From Arcobacter vandammei (lineage in GTDB: Bacteria; Campylobacterota; Campylobacteria; Campylobacterales; Arcobacteraceae), in NCBI RefSeq assembly GCF_016106035.1, contig NZ_JADKPZ010000009.1:31241-95240 (forward strand): a DNA stretch of 64,000 nucleotides. The letters are read 5' to 3'. The notes under the pieces are model-generated. The model made no database searches. It had not been told where the DNA came from and was given only the letters and a program-made list of their open reading frames with translations. Positions 47,670-55,319 of the stretch are shown here, piece after piece. The translations under genes and the position numbers were made by a program. Each line of letters starts with the position of its first letter. The first letter of the stretch is position 1.

Positions 47670-47927
47670 ATGCAACCAATATTAGCAAACTATACAGCAA
47701 GTATAACCGAACTTAAAAAATCACCAACTCAACTACTCAAAGATGCTGGAGATGAAGCAATAGCTATACTCAATCATAATGTAGCTTCTGCTTATTTAGT
47801 TCCAGCAAGTTTGTATGAAAAGATGATGGAAGTTATGGATGATTACTACCTAAGCAAAGAGCTTGAGGAAAGACTTAAAGACAATAAAAAACCAATAAGA
47901 GTAGAGCTAGATGAGTTACTTTCTTGA
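47670..47927 (+). CDS. StbD/Phd-family antitoxin (orphaned)
   Basis: An 85-residue type II antitoxin. It starts MQPILANYTASITELKKSP and carries AIAILNHNVASAYLVPASLYEKMM, the StbD/YefM pattern. AGGAG lies before the ATG. Such genes normally overlap a RelE/ParE-type toxin. Here the next frame begins with a toxin-like MSYFLDFHPK, but then continues as a glycosyltransferase, so the toxin is gone. Confidence 0.85.
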   Translation: MQPILANYTASITELKKSPTQLLKDAGDEAIAILNHNVASAYLVPASLYEKMMEVMDDYYLSKELEERLKDNKKPIRVELDELLS

Positions 47928-48579
47928 TTTTCATCCAAAAGATTTGATAGAAAAACATAATATAAAAACAAAAAAAGTAGAAGTTTTGGGTGCTATTGGA
48001 TTAAATCTTGATGAGTATTCATATAGCAAACCATCACTTGAAAAAATAAGATTTATTTTTATAGGTAGGCTTTTGGCAGAAAAAGGAATATTTGAGTATA
48101 TAAAAGCAGCAAAAATAGTAAAAAAAGATTTTCCAGATGTTGAGTTTGTAGTTCTTGGTGGATTAGATGAACAAAACCCTGGTGGATTAAAAAAAGAAGA
48201 ACTAGAAAAGTTACTAAAAGATAATATAGTTTTATATCCAGGATTTGTAAAAAATGTAGATGAGTGGATAAAAGATTCTTCTGTTTTTGTTTTACCATCA
48301 TATAGAGAGGGAGTGCCTAGAAGTACTCAAGAGGCTATGGCTGTTGGAAGAGCAGTTATCACAACAGATGTTGCAGGATGTAGAGAAACAGTAGTTGATG
48401 GATTAAATGGATTTTTAATTCCACCTTTTGATGCAAATACTTTAGTGGAAGCTATGAAAAAGTTTATAGAAAATCCATATTTAGTAGAAAAGATGGGTGA
48501 AGAGAGCTATAAAATAGCAAAAGATAAATTTGATGCAAAAAAAGTAAATGATAGATTATTGAGAATATTGGAGTTATAA
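47911..48579 (+). pseudogene. Chimeric frame: toxin start joined to glycosyltransferase C-terminal half
   Basis: The first ten residues (MSYFLDFHPK) are the usual start of RelE/StbE-type toxins and overlap the antitoxin gene by 17 bp as in an intact module. From about residue 11 (DLIEKHNIKT) the sequence is the donor domain of a family 4 glycosyltransferase: IFIGRLLAEKGIFEYI and the E-x7-E motif in YREGVPRSTQEAMAVG. About 190 N-terminal transferase residues and nearly the whole toxin are missing. The 222-residue product can be neither a working toxin nor a complete GT-B enzyme. It marks a deletion or recombination joint. Confidence 0.8.
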
Positions 48580-48583
48580 ATTT

Positions 48584-48647
48584 TTTAAAATCAAGTTTGT
48601 ATAATGCAAATTTTAGTATGATACACGATAAATTTTAAGGAGAAAAA
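48584..48647 (+). repeat. Repeated promoter-leader, copy 1
   Basis: TTTAAAATCAAGTTTGTATAAT and the following sequence to the ATG (AAGGAG ribosome site) are nearly the same as at 50818-50883 and, for the first half, as at 51853-51895. TATAAT at 48599-48604 is a likely -10 box. Confidence 0.85.
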
Positions 48648-48935
48648 ATGTTTGAACAAATATATACAGATTTGCCTCAATACAATGTCTATACAAATTC
48701 TGTTACTCCTTTTGTTCACTATTTTAAAGAACACAAAAACACTATTCCAACAGAAACAGAGATAAATAAACTTCTTCCATATGCTAAACAAACAGATTTT
48801 GTACTTACTACATTTCATGAGATTTTAGATGATTTGAATTATGACAAAGAGAAATTTGAGAATATTATTTATACATTTGATGATGATTATGATATGTTAA
48901 AAGAGTTTATATCAAAACTAAATCCAACTTTATGA
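48648..48935 (+). CDS. Short hypothetical protein, truncated paralog
   Basis: A 95-residue acidic protein (many D/E, for example FDDDYD). It differs from the first 95 residues of the protein at 50884 at 8 positions by eye but stops earlier. After LNPTL the DNA diverges and a stop follows, so this copy lost its C-terminal 36 residues. It shares promoter and ribosome site with the other copy. No family recognised; the size and repetition would fit an antitoxin or immunity role, but nothing proves it. Confidence 0.65.
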   Translation: MFEQIYTDLPQYNVYTNSVTPFVHYFKEHKNTIPTETEINKLLPYAKQTDFVLTTFHEILDDLNYDKEKFENIIYTFDDDYDMLKEFISKLNPTL

Positions 48936-49004
48936 TGAGTACATTGCAAAGTTAACTATTAATACAACTTTAGCTAGAATTTATACTTTATAAAAGGAGT
49001 CAGA

Positions 49005-50135
49005 GTGCATCTAAAAAAGATAGAAATAGATAATTTCAAATCATTAGTAGATTTTCAGATTGAGTTTGAGAGATTTAATTGTATTGTAGGATTAAATGGT
49101 TCTGGAAAATCTACACTTCTTCAGGCTTTGGATTTGATTTCACAAATGATGAAAGGTGATATATCTAATTGGCTACAAAAAAGAAACTGGACATCAAAAG
49201 ATTTGCACTCTAAACTTACAAAAACAAAAAACATATCTTTTAAGCTATATTTGGAAGAAAATAAAAAAAATTATACTTATGAAGCAGTTTTTAATCCATC
49301 AAAATTAAAATGTACAAGCGAACTAGTTTTTATAGGTGGTAAGCAAATAGTTAAGATAGAAAATTCAAAGCTTACTATGGATGAGCAAATTTTTGAAATA
49401 ATACAAGATTATGAAGGTTCTTTGTTATCTAGTATAAAAGAGAGTAAATTTGAAGAAGATTTATTGAAATTAAAAAATTTCATCAAAGATATAACATCTC
49501 TTGACCTTCTATCTCCACAAGCTTTAAGACAAAAATCAAGAAATGATGGAAAAGAACTGGGCTTAAGTGGAGAACATCTTACTACATTTTTATATGCACT
49601 AGAAGAAGAAAAAAAAGATAAGCTTCTTGAACAAATTAAAAAATGCTATCCAAATATATTATCTTTTGAGCTGACTCGTTCTAGAAATGGATGGAAAAAA
49701 CTAGAAGTTATAGAAAATTTTGAAGGTTCAAAAATAACAACAGAAGCAAGACACCTAAATGATGGTTTTTTAAGATTGATAGCTTTATTGGCTCAGTTGT
49801 TTACTTCAAAAGATTTCTTGCTTTTTGATGAGATAGAAAATGGTATAAATCCAGAACTAATAGAATTTTTGATAAATAGTTTGATTGAATCTTCACATCA
49901 AGTTCTAATTACTACACATAGCCCTTTGATATTAAATTATATTGATGATGAAACAGCTAAAAATTCTATAAAGTATATTTATAAAACAAAAGATGGATTT
50001 ACAAGGGTTATAAATTTTTTCAATATTCCCTCAATGGCAAAAAAATTAAAAGTAATGGGTGCAGGAGAAGTGTATGCTGATACAAACTTATCTCAACTTT
50101 ATGATGAGATTGTAGATTTAGAGTTTAAAAAATGA
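49005..50135 (+). CDS. OLD/RecF-like AAA ATPase, probable defence component
   Basis: A 376-residue ABC-type ATPase. IEIDNFKSLVDFQ and Walker A VGLNGSGKST are at the N-terminus; FLLFDEIENGINPEL is Walker B with the following D-loop, and ITTHSPLIL is the switch histidine. It matches the AAA_15/AAA_21 group used in OLD, PARIS, Septu and similar systems. It starts at GTG with AAAGGAG upstream. The partner gene overlaps its 3' end by 4 bp. Confidence 0.84.
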   Translation: MHLKKIEIDNFKSLVDFQIEFERFNCIVGLNGSGKSTLLQALDLISQMMKGDISNWLQKRNWTSKDLHSKLTKTKNISFKLYLEENKKNYTYEAVFNPSKLKCTSELVFIGGKQIVKIENSKLTMDEQIFEIIQDYEGSLLSSIKESKFEEDLLKLKNFIKDITSLDLLSPQALRQKSRNDGKELGLSGEHLTTFLYALEEEKKDKLLEQIKKCYPNILSFELTRSRNGWKKLEVIENFEGSKITTEARHLNDGFLRLIALLAQLFTSKDFLLFDEIENGINPELIEFLINSLIESSHQVLITTHSPLILNYIDDETAKNSIKYIYKTKDGFTRVINFFNIPSMAKKLKVMGAGEVYADTNLSQLYDEIVDLEFKK

Positions 50136-50806
50136 TTTTGGCTTTAAGTGGCGAAGGAAAAACCGATTTAGGTGAATTAGACTTTGGTACAGATGAATTT
50201 ATAGCTGGTTCTATGTATATGATAGTAGATAAGATTATAGAAAAAACATATGATTACTCTCCTTATAATACATCAAAAGAAAATATAAAATATATTCCCG
50301 AGGCTGAATTATCAAAAAGAGCAAAAACTTTAAAACCTATAAGACTACCAGGTAAAAGTAGTAAAAAGGAGACAGCATATTTTTATAAAAATGCAAGAGC
50401 ATTGGCAATAATTACAAAAGAAATTGAAGCAGATTTAGCAATACTTTTTAGAGATAGTGATGGAACTAATAGTTCAAATAGTGAAGAGTGGAAAGATAAA
50501 TATGATTCAATCTTAAGAGGTTTTGAAGTAGAAGAATTTTTTAAAGGTGTAGCTATGCTTCCAAAGCCAAAGTCTGAAGCTTGGTTGCTTTGTGCTTTAA
50601 AAAACAATTATCAAAATTGCAATACTTTAGAAAATGAGTCAGGAAATGATAATTCACCAAATAGTTTAAAAAAACAGTTAGAATCTTATGCTTTGTCAGA
50701 TGAACAAATCTGTGATAAAATAAAAAGTAGTGAAATTGATATTGAAAAAATTGAAATGGATAGTTTTAAAATCTTTAAACAAAGATTATTAGATGTTTTG
50801 GATTGA
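50132..50806 (+). CDS. TOPRIM-like partner of the ATPase
   Basis: A 224-residue protein. The first strand and acidic residue are in ILALSGEGKTD, and a later acidic pair is in LFRDSDG (DxD). This layout is like a TOPRIM nuclease or DUF4276-type protein, here reading by eye only. It is translationally coupled (4-bp overlap) to the ATPase, the two-gene plan of several anti-phage systems. A (GATT)5 run begins just before its stop codon. Confidence 0.65.
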   Translation: MILALSGEGKTDLGELDFGTDEFIAGSMYMIVDKIIEKTYDYSPYNTSKENIKYIPEAELSKRAKTLKPIRLPGKSSKKETAYFYKNARALAIITKEIEADLAILFRDSDGTNSSNSEEWKDKYDSILRGFEVEEFFKGVAMLPKPKSEAWLLCALKNNYQNCNTLENESGNDNSPNSLKKQLESYALSDEQICDKIKSSEIDIEKIEMDSFKIFKQRLLDVLD

Positions 50807-50820
50807 TTGATTGATTGATT
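50801..50820 (+). repeat. Tetranucleotide repeat (GATT)5
   Basis: Five GATT units span the stop codon of the TOPRIM-like gene and touch the start of the second leader repeat. It marks the joint between the two modules. Confidence 0.95.
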
Positions 50821-50883
50821 TAAAATCAAGTTTGTATAATACAAATTTTAGTATCATACACGATAAATTTTATGGAGAAAGAA
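50818..50883 (+). repeat. Repeated promoter-leader, copy 2
   Basis: Nearly the same sequence as 48584-48647, with one extra base before the start codon. It contains the same GTATAAT box and a GGAG ribosome site that places the start at 50884 rather than 50872. Confidence 0.85.
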
Positions 50884-51279
50884 ATGTTTGAACAAATATA
50901 TACAGATTTATCACAATACAATGTCTATACAAATTCTGTTACACCTTTAGTTCACTATTTTAAAGAACATAAAAACAGTATTCCAACAGAAACAGAGATA
51001 AATAAACTTCTTCCTTATGCAAAACAAACAGATTTTATTTTGACTACATTTAATGAGATTTTGGATGATTTGAATTATGACAAAGAGAAATTTGAAAATA
51101 TTATATACACTTTTGATGATGACTACGATATTTTGAAAGATTTTATCTCAAAACTAAATCCAGCTTTAAAATCTCATAATGAGTTACTGAAAATATCAGA
51201 AAGTATTTTGACAAATTTAGTAAAAGCACAAAATGAATTAGGAATAATAATATCTCAAAATGAATATAAAAAAGTCTAA
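50884..51279 (+). CDS. Hypothetical acidic protein, full-length paralog
   Basis: A 131-residue protein, the long form of the one at 48648. The shared N-terminal 95 residues are rich in D/E, with YNVYTNSVTP and TEINKLLPYAKQTDF. The extra C-terminal part is helical (LLKISESILTNLVKAQNELG). The last 20 bases overlap the start of a further short frame. No family recognised. The pairing of long protein plus small basic partner resembles two-gene modules, but function is unknown. Confidence 0.65.
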   Translation: MFEQIYTDLSQYNVYTNSVTPLVHYFKEHKNSIPTETEINKLLPYAKQTDFILTTFNEILDDLNYDKEKFENIIYTFDDDYDILKDFISKLNPALKSHNELLKISESILTNLVKAQNELGIIISQNEYKKV

Positions 51280-51388
51280 CTTATATTTAAGAGATATTTC
51301 CAAACTAAAGTTAGATTTATCTTCTCAAATAGAAAAAGTCTTAAAACTTTTAGAAGAAAATCAAAGTCATCCTCAAGGAAAAAAATGA
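51260..51388 (+). CDS. Small basic protein, possible
   Basis: A 42-residue frame overlapping the upstream gene by 20 bp. It has the helical segment LRDISKLKLDLSSQIEKVLK and ends SHPQGKK. Its stop overlaps the ATG of the galE stub (ATGA). The position suggests it once preceded galE in a coupled operon. No clear ribosome site because the start lies inside the upstream gene. Confidence 0.45.
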   Translation: MNIKKSNLYLRDISKLKLDLSSQIEKVLKLLEENQSHPQGKK

Positions 51389-51480
51389 AAAAACAAAACA
51401 AAAACCAAAAAATCTTAATCACAGGTGGAGCAGGGTATATAGCAACTCATACTTTGATAGAGCTAAATAGTGCAAACTGA
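51385..51480 (+). pseudogene. galE: 5' stub of galE
   Basis: The first 31 codons repeat the start of the intact galE at 52505: [20 protein letters not shown] and the following residues to SAN are the same. Just after the shared TGCAAACT the sequence switches to the yhcG-like gene and meets a TGA. It is a leftover of a duplication or homologous insertion at galE. Confidence 0.92.
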
Positions 51481-51493
51481 TAAAAGATACGAT

Positions 51494-51847
51494 ATGCAAC
51501 TAAATAGTATTGAGTTTAATAGCTTTTTAAAAGATATAAAATCAAAAATATATAGTGCAAAATCAAAAGCAATACTATCTGTAAATAGATTGATGATAGA
51601 GCTATATTTTGAGATAGGTAAAAGTATAGTAGAAAAGCAAGAAGCACTAGGCTGGGGTAAATCTGTAGTAGAGCAGATGAGCAAAGAGCTAGTAGATGAA
51701 TTTGGTGAAAAAAGTGGATATTCTAGCTCAAATCTTTGGAGAATGAGAAATTTTTATTTGTCATATAAAGACAATACAAAACTCGCACAAGCTGTGCGAG
51801 AAGTTTATAAGAGAACAAAAACTCCAACAGTTTGTTGGATAAATTAG
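51494..51847 (+). pseudogene. YhcG/DUF1016 PDDEXK nuclease, 5' fragment
   Basis: About 100 residues match the N-terminal domain of the YhcG/DUF1016 family: IELYFEIGKSIVEKQEALGW, GKSVVEQMSKELVDEFG and SSSNLWRMRNFYLSY. After LAQAVREV the expected sequence stops and 11 unrelated residues lead to a stop codon. The catalytic nuclease domain, normally more than 200 further residues, is missing. The frame is open from GTG 51470 inside the galE stub, but ATG 51494 is the probable original start. Confidence 0.8.
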
Positions 51848-51852
51848 AATTA

Positions 51853-51895
51853 ATTAAAATCAAGTTTGTATAATAGAAGTTTTAGTATGATATAA
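51853..51895 (+). repeat. Repeated promoter-leader, copy 3
   Basis: TTAAAATCAAGTTTGTATAAT, a changed AGAAG, then TTTTAGTATGATA match the first half of the other two copies. It precedes a toxin-antitoxin pair, so the same promoter-like sequence has been placed before three small modules. Confidence 0.8.
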
Positions 51896-51917
51896 AAATG
51901 TTAAAAGGAGTTTTAAA

Positions 51918-52142
51918 ATGCATACTATAAAACTAAATATTCAAGATAGTGTTTATAAAAATGTTATGTTTGTATTGGAAAGTTTCAAAGAAAAAGGTGT
52001 ACAAATAGAAGAGATAACAAAACTTAATAAAAATAAAAAAGAAACACTAAAAGATTTTTTAGAAAAATCAGAAGTAGAAGTTTTTAAAGATCTTAAAGAT
52101 CCTGTTGCTTGGCAAAAATCTATAAGGGATGAGTGGAACTAA
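51918..52142 (+). CDS. Probable antitoxin of a VapBC-like pair
   Basis: A 74-residue protein starting MHTIKLNIQDSVYKNVMFVL with a helical, charged middle and DPVAWQKSIRDEW at the end. AAAGGAG lies before the ATG. It is directly followed by a PIN-domain toxin whose start overlaps its stop (TAATG). Similar short proteins pair with PIN toxins in many bacteria, but no DNA-binding fold is certain from sequence. Confidence 0.75.
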   Translation: MHTIKLNIQDSVYKNVMFVLESFKEKGVQIEEITKLNKNKKETLKDFLEKSEVEVFKDLKDPVAWQKSIRDEWN

Positions 52143-52495
52143 TGATACTTTTGGACTCAAATACTATAATATATCTTTCAAAAAAACTTATAAATATAGA
52201 TGATATTTTAGAAGACGAGACTACTCCTTTAGTTTCAGTTATAAGCTATATGGAAGTTTTGGGATATGCTTTTGAAGACAATAAACAAAGAGATTTTATA
52301 AAAAAGCTATTTTCTTTTTTGGAAATAGTTTATATAGATGAAAATATAGCAAAAAATACAATCAAACTAAGAGAAGAAAATAGAATCAAGTTACCTGATG
52401 CCATTATTTGTGCTACAGCTTTACAAAGAAAAGCAAAACTTATTACAAATGATGAGAAATTAGAAATAATATATGATAAATACAATTTAGGTTAG
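52142..52495 (+). CDS. PIN-domain toxin (VapC-like)
   Basis: A 117-residue PIN ribonuclease. The first acidic residue is in ILLDSNTIIY, the later ones in KLPDAIICATAL and LITNDEK, the usual four-acid pattern. VapC toxins cut tRNA or rRNA. ATG 52142 overlaps the antitoxin stop codon, favoured over GTG 52133. galE follows after 9 bp. Confidence 0.87.
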   Translation: MILLDSNTIIYLSKKLINIDDILEDETTPLVSVISYMEVLGYAFEDNKQRDFIKKLFSFLEIVYIDENIAKNTIKLREENRIKLPDAIICATALQRKAKLITNDEKLEIIYDKYNLG

Positions 52496-52504
52496 GAAAC
52501 AAAA

Positions 52505-53578
52505 ATGAAAAACAAAAAAACAAATAAAATAAAAACAAAAAACCAAAAAATCCTAATCACAGGTGGAGCTGGATATATAGCAACACACACTTTAATAGAG
52601 TTAAATAGTGCAAACTATGATTTTGTTGTGTATGATAACTTCTCAAACTCAAGTAAAAAGGCTTTAAAAAGAGTTGAGAAAATAATAAATAGAAAAATAG
52701 AGTTTGTAAAAGGTGATATAAGAGATAAAAAGTCTTTGAGAAAAGTTTTTAAAACATATTCTATCTCTAGTGTTATTCACTTTGCAGGTCTTAAAGCAGT
52801 GGGAGAAAGTGTAGCAAATCCACTAGAGTATTATGATAATAATGTTGTAGGAACTATAAGACTTCTTGAGATTATGAAAGAGTTTGATTGTAAGAAAATA
52901 GTATTCTCTTCAAGTGCCACTGTATATGGAAATCCAAGCTCTTGCCCTATAGATGAGAGTTTTCCTGTAGGTGGAACTACAAACCCTTATGGAACTAGTA
53001 AATATATGATTGAAAGAATATTAGAGGATTTATATATAAGTGATAATAGCTTTAAAATTGCGATTTTAAGATACTTTAATCCTGTAGGTGCTTATGAAGA
53101 CGGCTCAATTGGAGAAGACCCAAATGGTATTCCAAATAATCTTATGCCATATATCTCTCAAGTTGCCGTTGGAAAACTACAAGAGCTAAGTGTATTTGGA
53201 AGTGATTATGAAACAGCTGATGGTACAGGTGTAAGAGATTATATCCATGTGCAAGATTTAGCAAATGCACATGTAAAAGCTATTGATTACCTAAATGGAA
53301 CAGGGACTTTAGTTTCTGCAAATGAAGTATTAAAAGTAAACATAGGTACAGGTGTAGGATATAGTGTACTTGATATGGTAAAAGCTTATGAAAAAGCTAG
53401 TGGTAAAAAAATAGCATATAAAATAGTTCCACGAAGAGCAGGAGATATTGCATCTTGCTATGCAAACCCACAAAAAGCAAAAGAAGTTCTAGGTTGGGAA
53501 GCAAAAAGAACTCTTGAAGATATGTGTAAATCTAGTTTCAACTGGCAAAGCAAAAATCCAAATGGGTATAAGAGTTGA
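52505..53578 (+). CDS. galE: UDP-glucose 4-epimerase
   Basis: A 357-residue epimerase. Features are [12 protein letters not shown] (GxxGxxG-type), [13 protein letters not shown], the catalytic SSSATVYG and YGTSKYM (YxxxK) motif, [12 protein letters not shown] and the C-terminal GARD-type [11 protein letters not shown]. It interconverts UDP-glucose and UDP-galactose (or the N-acetyl forms) for glycan synthesis. The first 15 residues are lysine-rich and unusual, and the first part also exists as a stub at 51385. AGGAAA precedes the ATG. Confidence 0.95.
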   Translation: MKNKKTNKIKTKNQKILITGGAGYIATHTLIELNSANYDFVVYDNFSNSSKKALKRVEKIINRKIEFVKGDIRDKKSLRKVFKTYSISSVIHFAGLKAVGESVANPLEYYDNNVVGTIRLLEIMKEFDCKKIVFSSSATVYGNPSSCPIDESFPVGGTTNPYGTSKYMIERILEDLYISDNSFKIAILRYFNPVGAYEDGSIGEDPNGIPNNLMPYISQVAVGKLQELSVFGSDYETADGTGVRDYIHVQDLANAHVKAIDYLNGTGTLVSANEVLKVNIGTGVGYSVLDMVKAYEKASGKKIAYKIVPRRAGDIASCYANPQKAKEVLGWEAKRTLEDMCKSSFNWQSKNPNGYKS

Positions 53579-53599
53579 TATTTTATTCATATTAATAAA

Positions 53600-53619
53600 T
53601 ATGTAGTATAATATACATA
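53600..53619 (+). promoter_or_regulatory. Promoter/operator of the third toxin-antitoxin pair
   Basis: TATGTA (53600-53605) and TACATA (53614-53619) form an inverted repeat around TATAAT (53607-53612), with AAGGAG at 53629-53634 and ATG at 53640. A palindrome over the -10 box is typical for self-repressing antitoxins. Confidence 0.6.
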
Positions 53620-53639
53620 TATAAATATAAGGAGATGCT

Positions 53640-53888
53640 ATGCTAGAACTAGGAATATCACAAGCACAAGCACAATTCACAAAATTGCTAACACAAACAG
53701 TTTTTATTGTAGATAAGAAAGCTCATCAAAAAAAAGCAGTGATTATGCCATATAGTGAGTATGAAAAGCTTATAAAACAAGCATCTTCTAAAGATAACTT
53801 AAGCGATGGCGGATTTAATAAATTTGTAGGAATACTAGATAATAGCTTCCAAACAGATGATGAAAAATATAATGAGATAATTAAATGA
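53640..53888 (+). CDS. Phd/YefM-family antitoxin
   Basis: An 82-residue antitoxin: LGISQAQAQFTKLLTQTVFI, KKAVIMPYSEYEKLIK fit the Phd/YefM fold, which binds DNA with the N-terminal part and the toxin with the C-terminal tail. It overlaps the next gene by 4 bp. A palindromic promoter lies upstream, so it probably represses itself. Confidence 0.84.
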   Translation: MLELGISQAQAQFTKLLTQTVFIVDKKAHQKKAVIMPYSEYEKLIKQASSKDNLSDGGFNKFVGILDNSFQTDDEKYNEIIK

Positions 53889-54283
53889 AAATCTTTGTAG
53901 ATACAAATATTTTTTTGGATTTGATACTAAAAAGAGATGATTACAATAAATCTTTGATTATTTTAAATGCTATTGAAAAGAGAGTTTTTCAAGGAGTGAT
54001 TGCAGATATTACAGTTTTAAATATTGATTATATTGCCAAAAAACAAGTTAAAGAGATTAGAGATTTTTTAAAGTTTATTAGCCTTTTGTTTGAAATTCTT
54101 GGGGCAGATAATAATATTATAGAAGAAGCACTGGATATAGAAAACAGCGATTTGGAAGACAATTTACAATATACTTTGGCAAAAAAGTCTAATTGTGATT
54201 TGATAGTAAGCAATGACAAGGCATTTTATAAAAAAGATATAGATGTATTTACGAGCAGTGATTTTATAAAAAAATATTTGTAA
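53885..54283 (+). CDS. PIN-domain toxin
   Basis: A 132-residue PIN protein. It begins KIFVDTNIFLDLILKRDDY and has ALDIENSDLEDNLQYTLA and DLIVSNDKAFYK, the acidic cluster positions of the family. It is coupled to the Phd-like antitoxin by a 4-bp overlap. It lies between galE and the sugar transferase gene, splitting what was probably one glycan operon. Confidence 0.85.
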   Translation: MKIFVDTNIFLDLILKRDDYNKSLIILNAIEKRVFQGVIADITVLNIDYIAKKQVKEIRDFLKFISLLFEILGADNNIIEEALDIENSDLEDNLQYTLAKKSNCDLIVSNDKAFYKKDIDVFTSSDFIKKYL

Positions 54284-54359
54284 ATATAACTAAGTTGTCA
54301 TTTTGAAAAGTTAAAGTATAATTTAATTTATTTTAAAACAAAAATACAAGGGGATAGAC

Positions 54360-55280
54360 TTGATAGTTTTAGGTAGGAAATACAAGTTTACAGATTTTGA
54401 AAAACAAAGACTAGAAAAAAAGTTTAATAAACAGTTGATTATTAAATATAGGGGTCGTGACCCATTTGAAGTTTTGAGTGAGCTTAAAACTCTTTTGGAT
54501 AAGACAGATGTATCAATGGTTGTTTTAAACACAAAAGCTACTGTTCCAGATGAGCTTATAAAATATCTTACAAAACTAAGATTTGAAAGAAATATCAAGT
54601 TAATTACTATTGAAAGCTTTATGGAAGAGTATTTGGAAAAATGCTATATTCCAGAAGACCATACAGATTTAAACTATTTACAAAATATTAAGCCATTTAA
54701 TTTTTTTGAATACTCTATGAAAAGAGTTGTTGATTATCTAGGAGCAATTACACTTGGATTAATATCAGCACCTATTATGATGTATTCAAAAAAAAGAATA
54801 GAAAAAGAATCTCCAGGAAGCCTGATATTTAGACAAACAAGAGTTGGAGTTAAGGGTAAGCTTTTTTACTGTAATAAGTTTCGCTCTATGCATGAAAACT
54901 CTCATCATGATAAATATACAAGAGAAAACGATACTAGAATTTTTCCATGGGGGAATACTATGCGAAAAACTAGGATAGATGAACTTCCACAAATTATAAA
55001 TGTATTAAAAGGTGATATGCATTTTATAGGACCAAGAGCTGAGTGGAATATTTTGGTAGAAGAGTATGAAACACAACTTCCATACTACAATGAAAGACAC
55101 TTGGTGCGACCTGGAATTACTGGCTGGGCACAAGTAAACTATCCTTATGGTGCAAATCTTGAAGATACAAAACAAAAGCTTATGTATGATTTATACTATA
55201 TAAAACACTATAGTTTATGGCTTGATATTAAAATTATTTGGAAAACTATAATGGTAGTTCTAGGAAGAAAAGGTTTATAA
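54360..55280 (+). CDS. Initiating sugar-1-phosphate transferase (WbaP/WcaJ type)
   Basis: A 306-residue polyprenol-phosphate hexose-1-phosphate transferase. The N-terminal 110 residues form a soluble NAD-fold-like part without the four helices of full-length WcaJ. A re-entrant/membrane helix follows at about 123-140, then the catalytic domain with ESPGSLIFRQTRVG, YCNKFRSMHEN, RKTRIDELPQIINVLKG, GPRAEW and RPGITGWAQVNY. It loads the first sugar on undecaprenyl phosphate. It starts with TTG after AAGGGG. It ends the glycan island. Confidence 0.9.
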   Translation: MIVLGRKYKFTDFEKQRLEKKFNKQLIIKYRGRDPFEVLSELKTLLDKTDVSMVVLNTKATVPDELIKYLTKLRFERNIKLITIESFMEEYLEKCYIPEDHTDLNYLQNIKPFNFFEYSMKRVVDYLGAITLGLISAPIMMYSKKRIEKESPGSLIFRQTRVGVKGKLFYCNKFRSMHENSHHDKYTRENDTRIFPWGNTMRKTRIDELPQIINVLKGDMHFIGPRAEWNILVEEYETQLPYYNERHLVRPGITGWAQVNYPYGANLEDTKQKLMYDLYYIKHYSLWLDIKIIWKTIMVVLGRKGL

Positions 55281-55319
55281 AAAAGTCTAATTATTTGTAA
55301 TACAACACCAAACTATGAC

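Noticed and set aside
50801..50820. (GATT)5 as a phase-variation switch
   Set aside because: Every reading phase of GATT repeats meets TGA quickly, and the run sits at the stop codon, so slippage would hardly change the protein.
46080..54300. Prophage or integron explanation for the mosaic region
   Set aside because: No integrase, attachment site, capsid, replication or transposase gene is visible; homologous recombination fits better.
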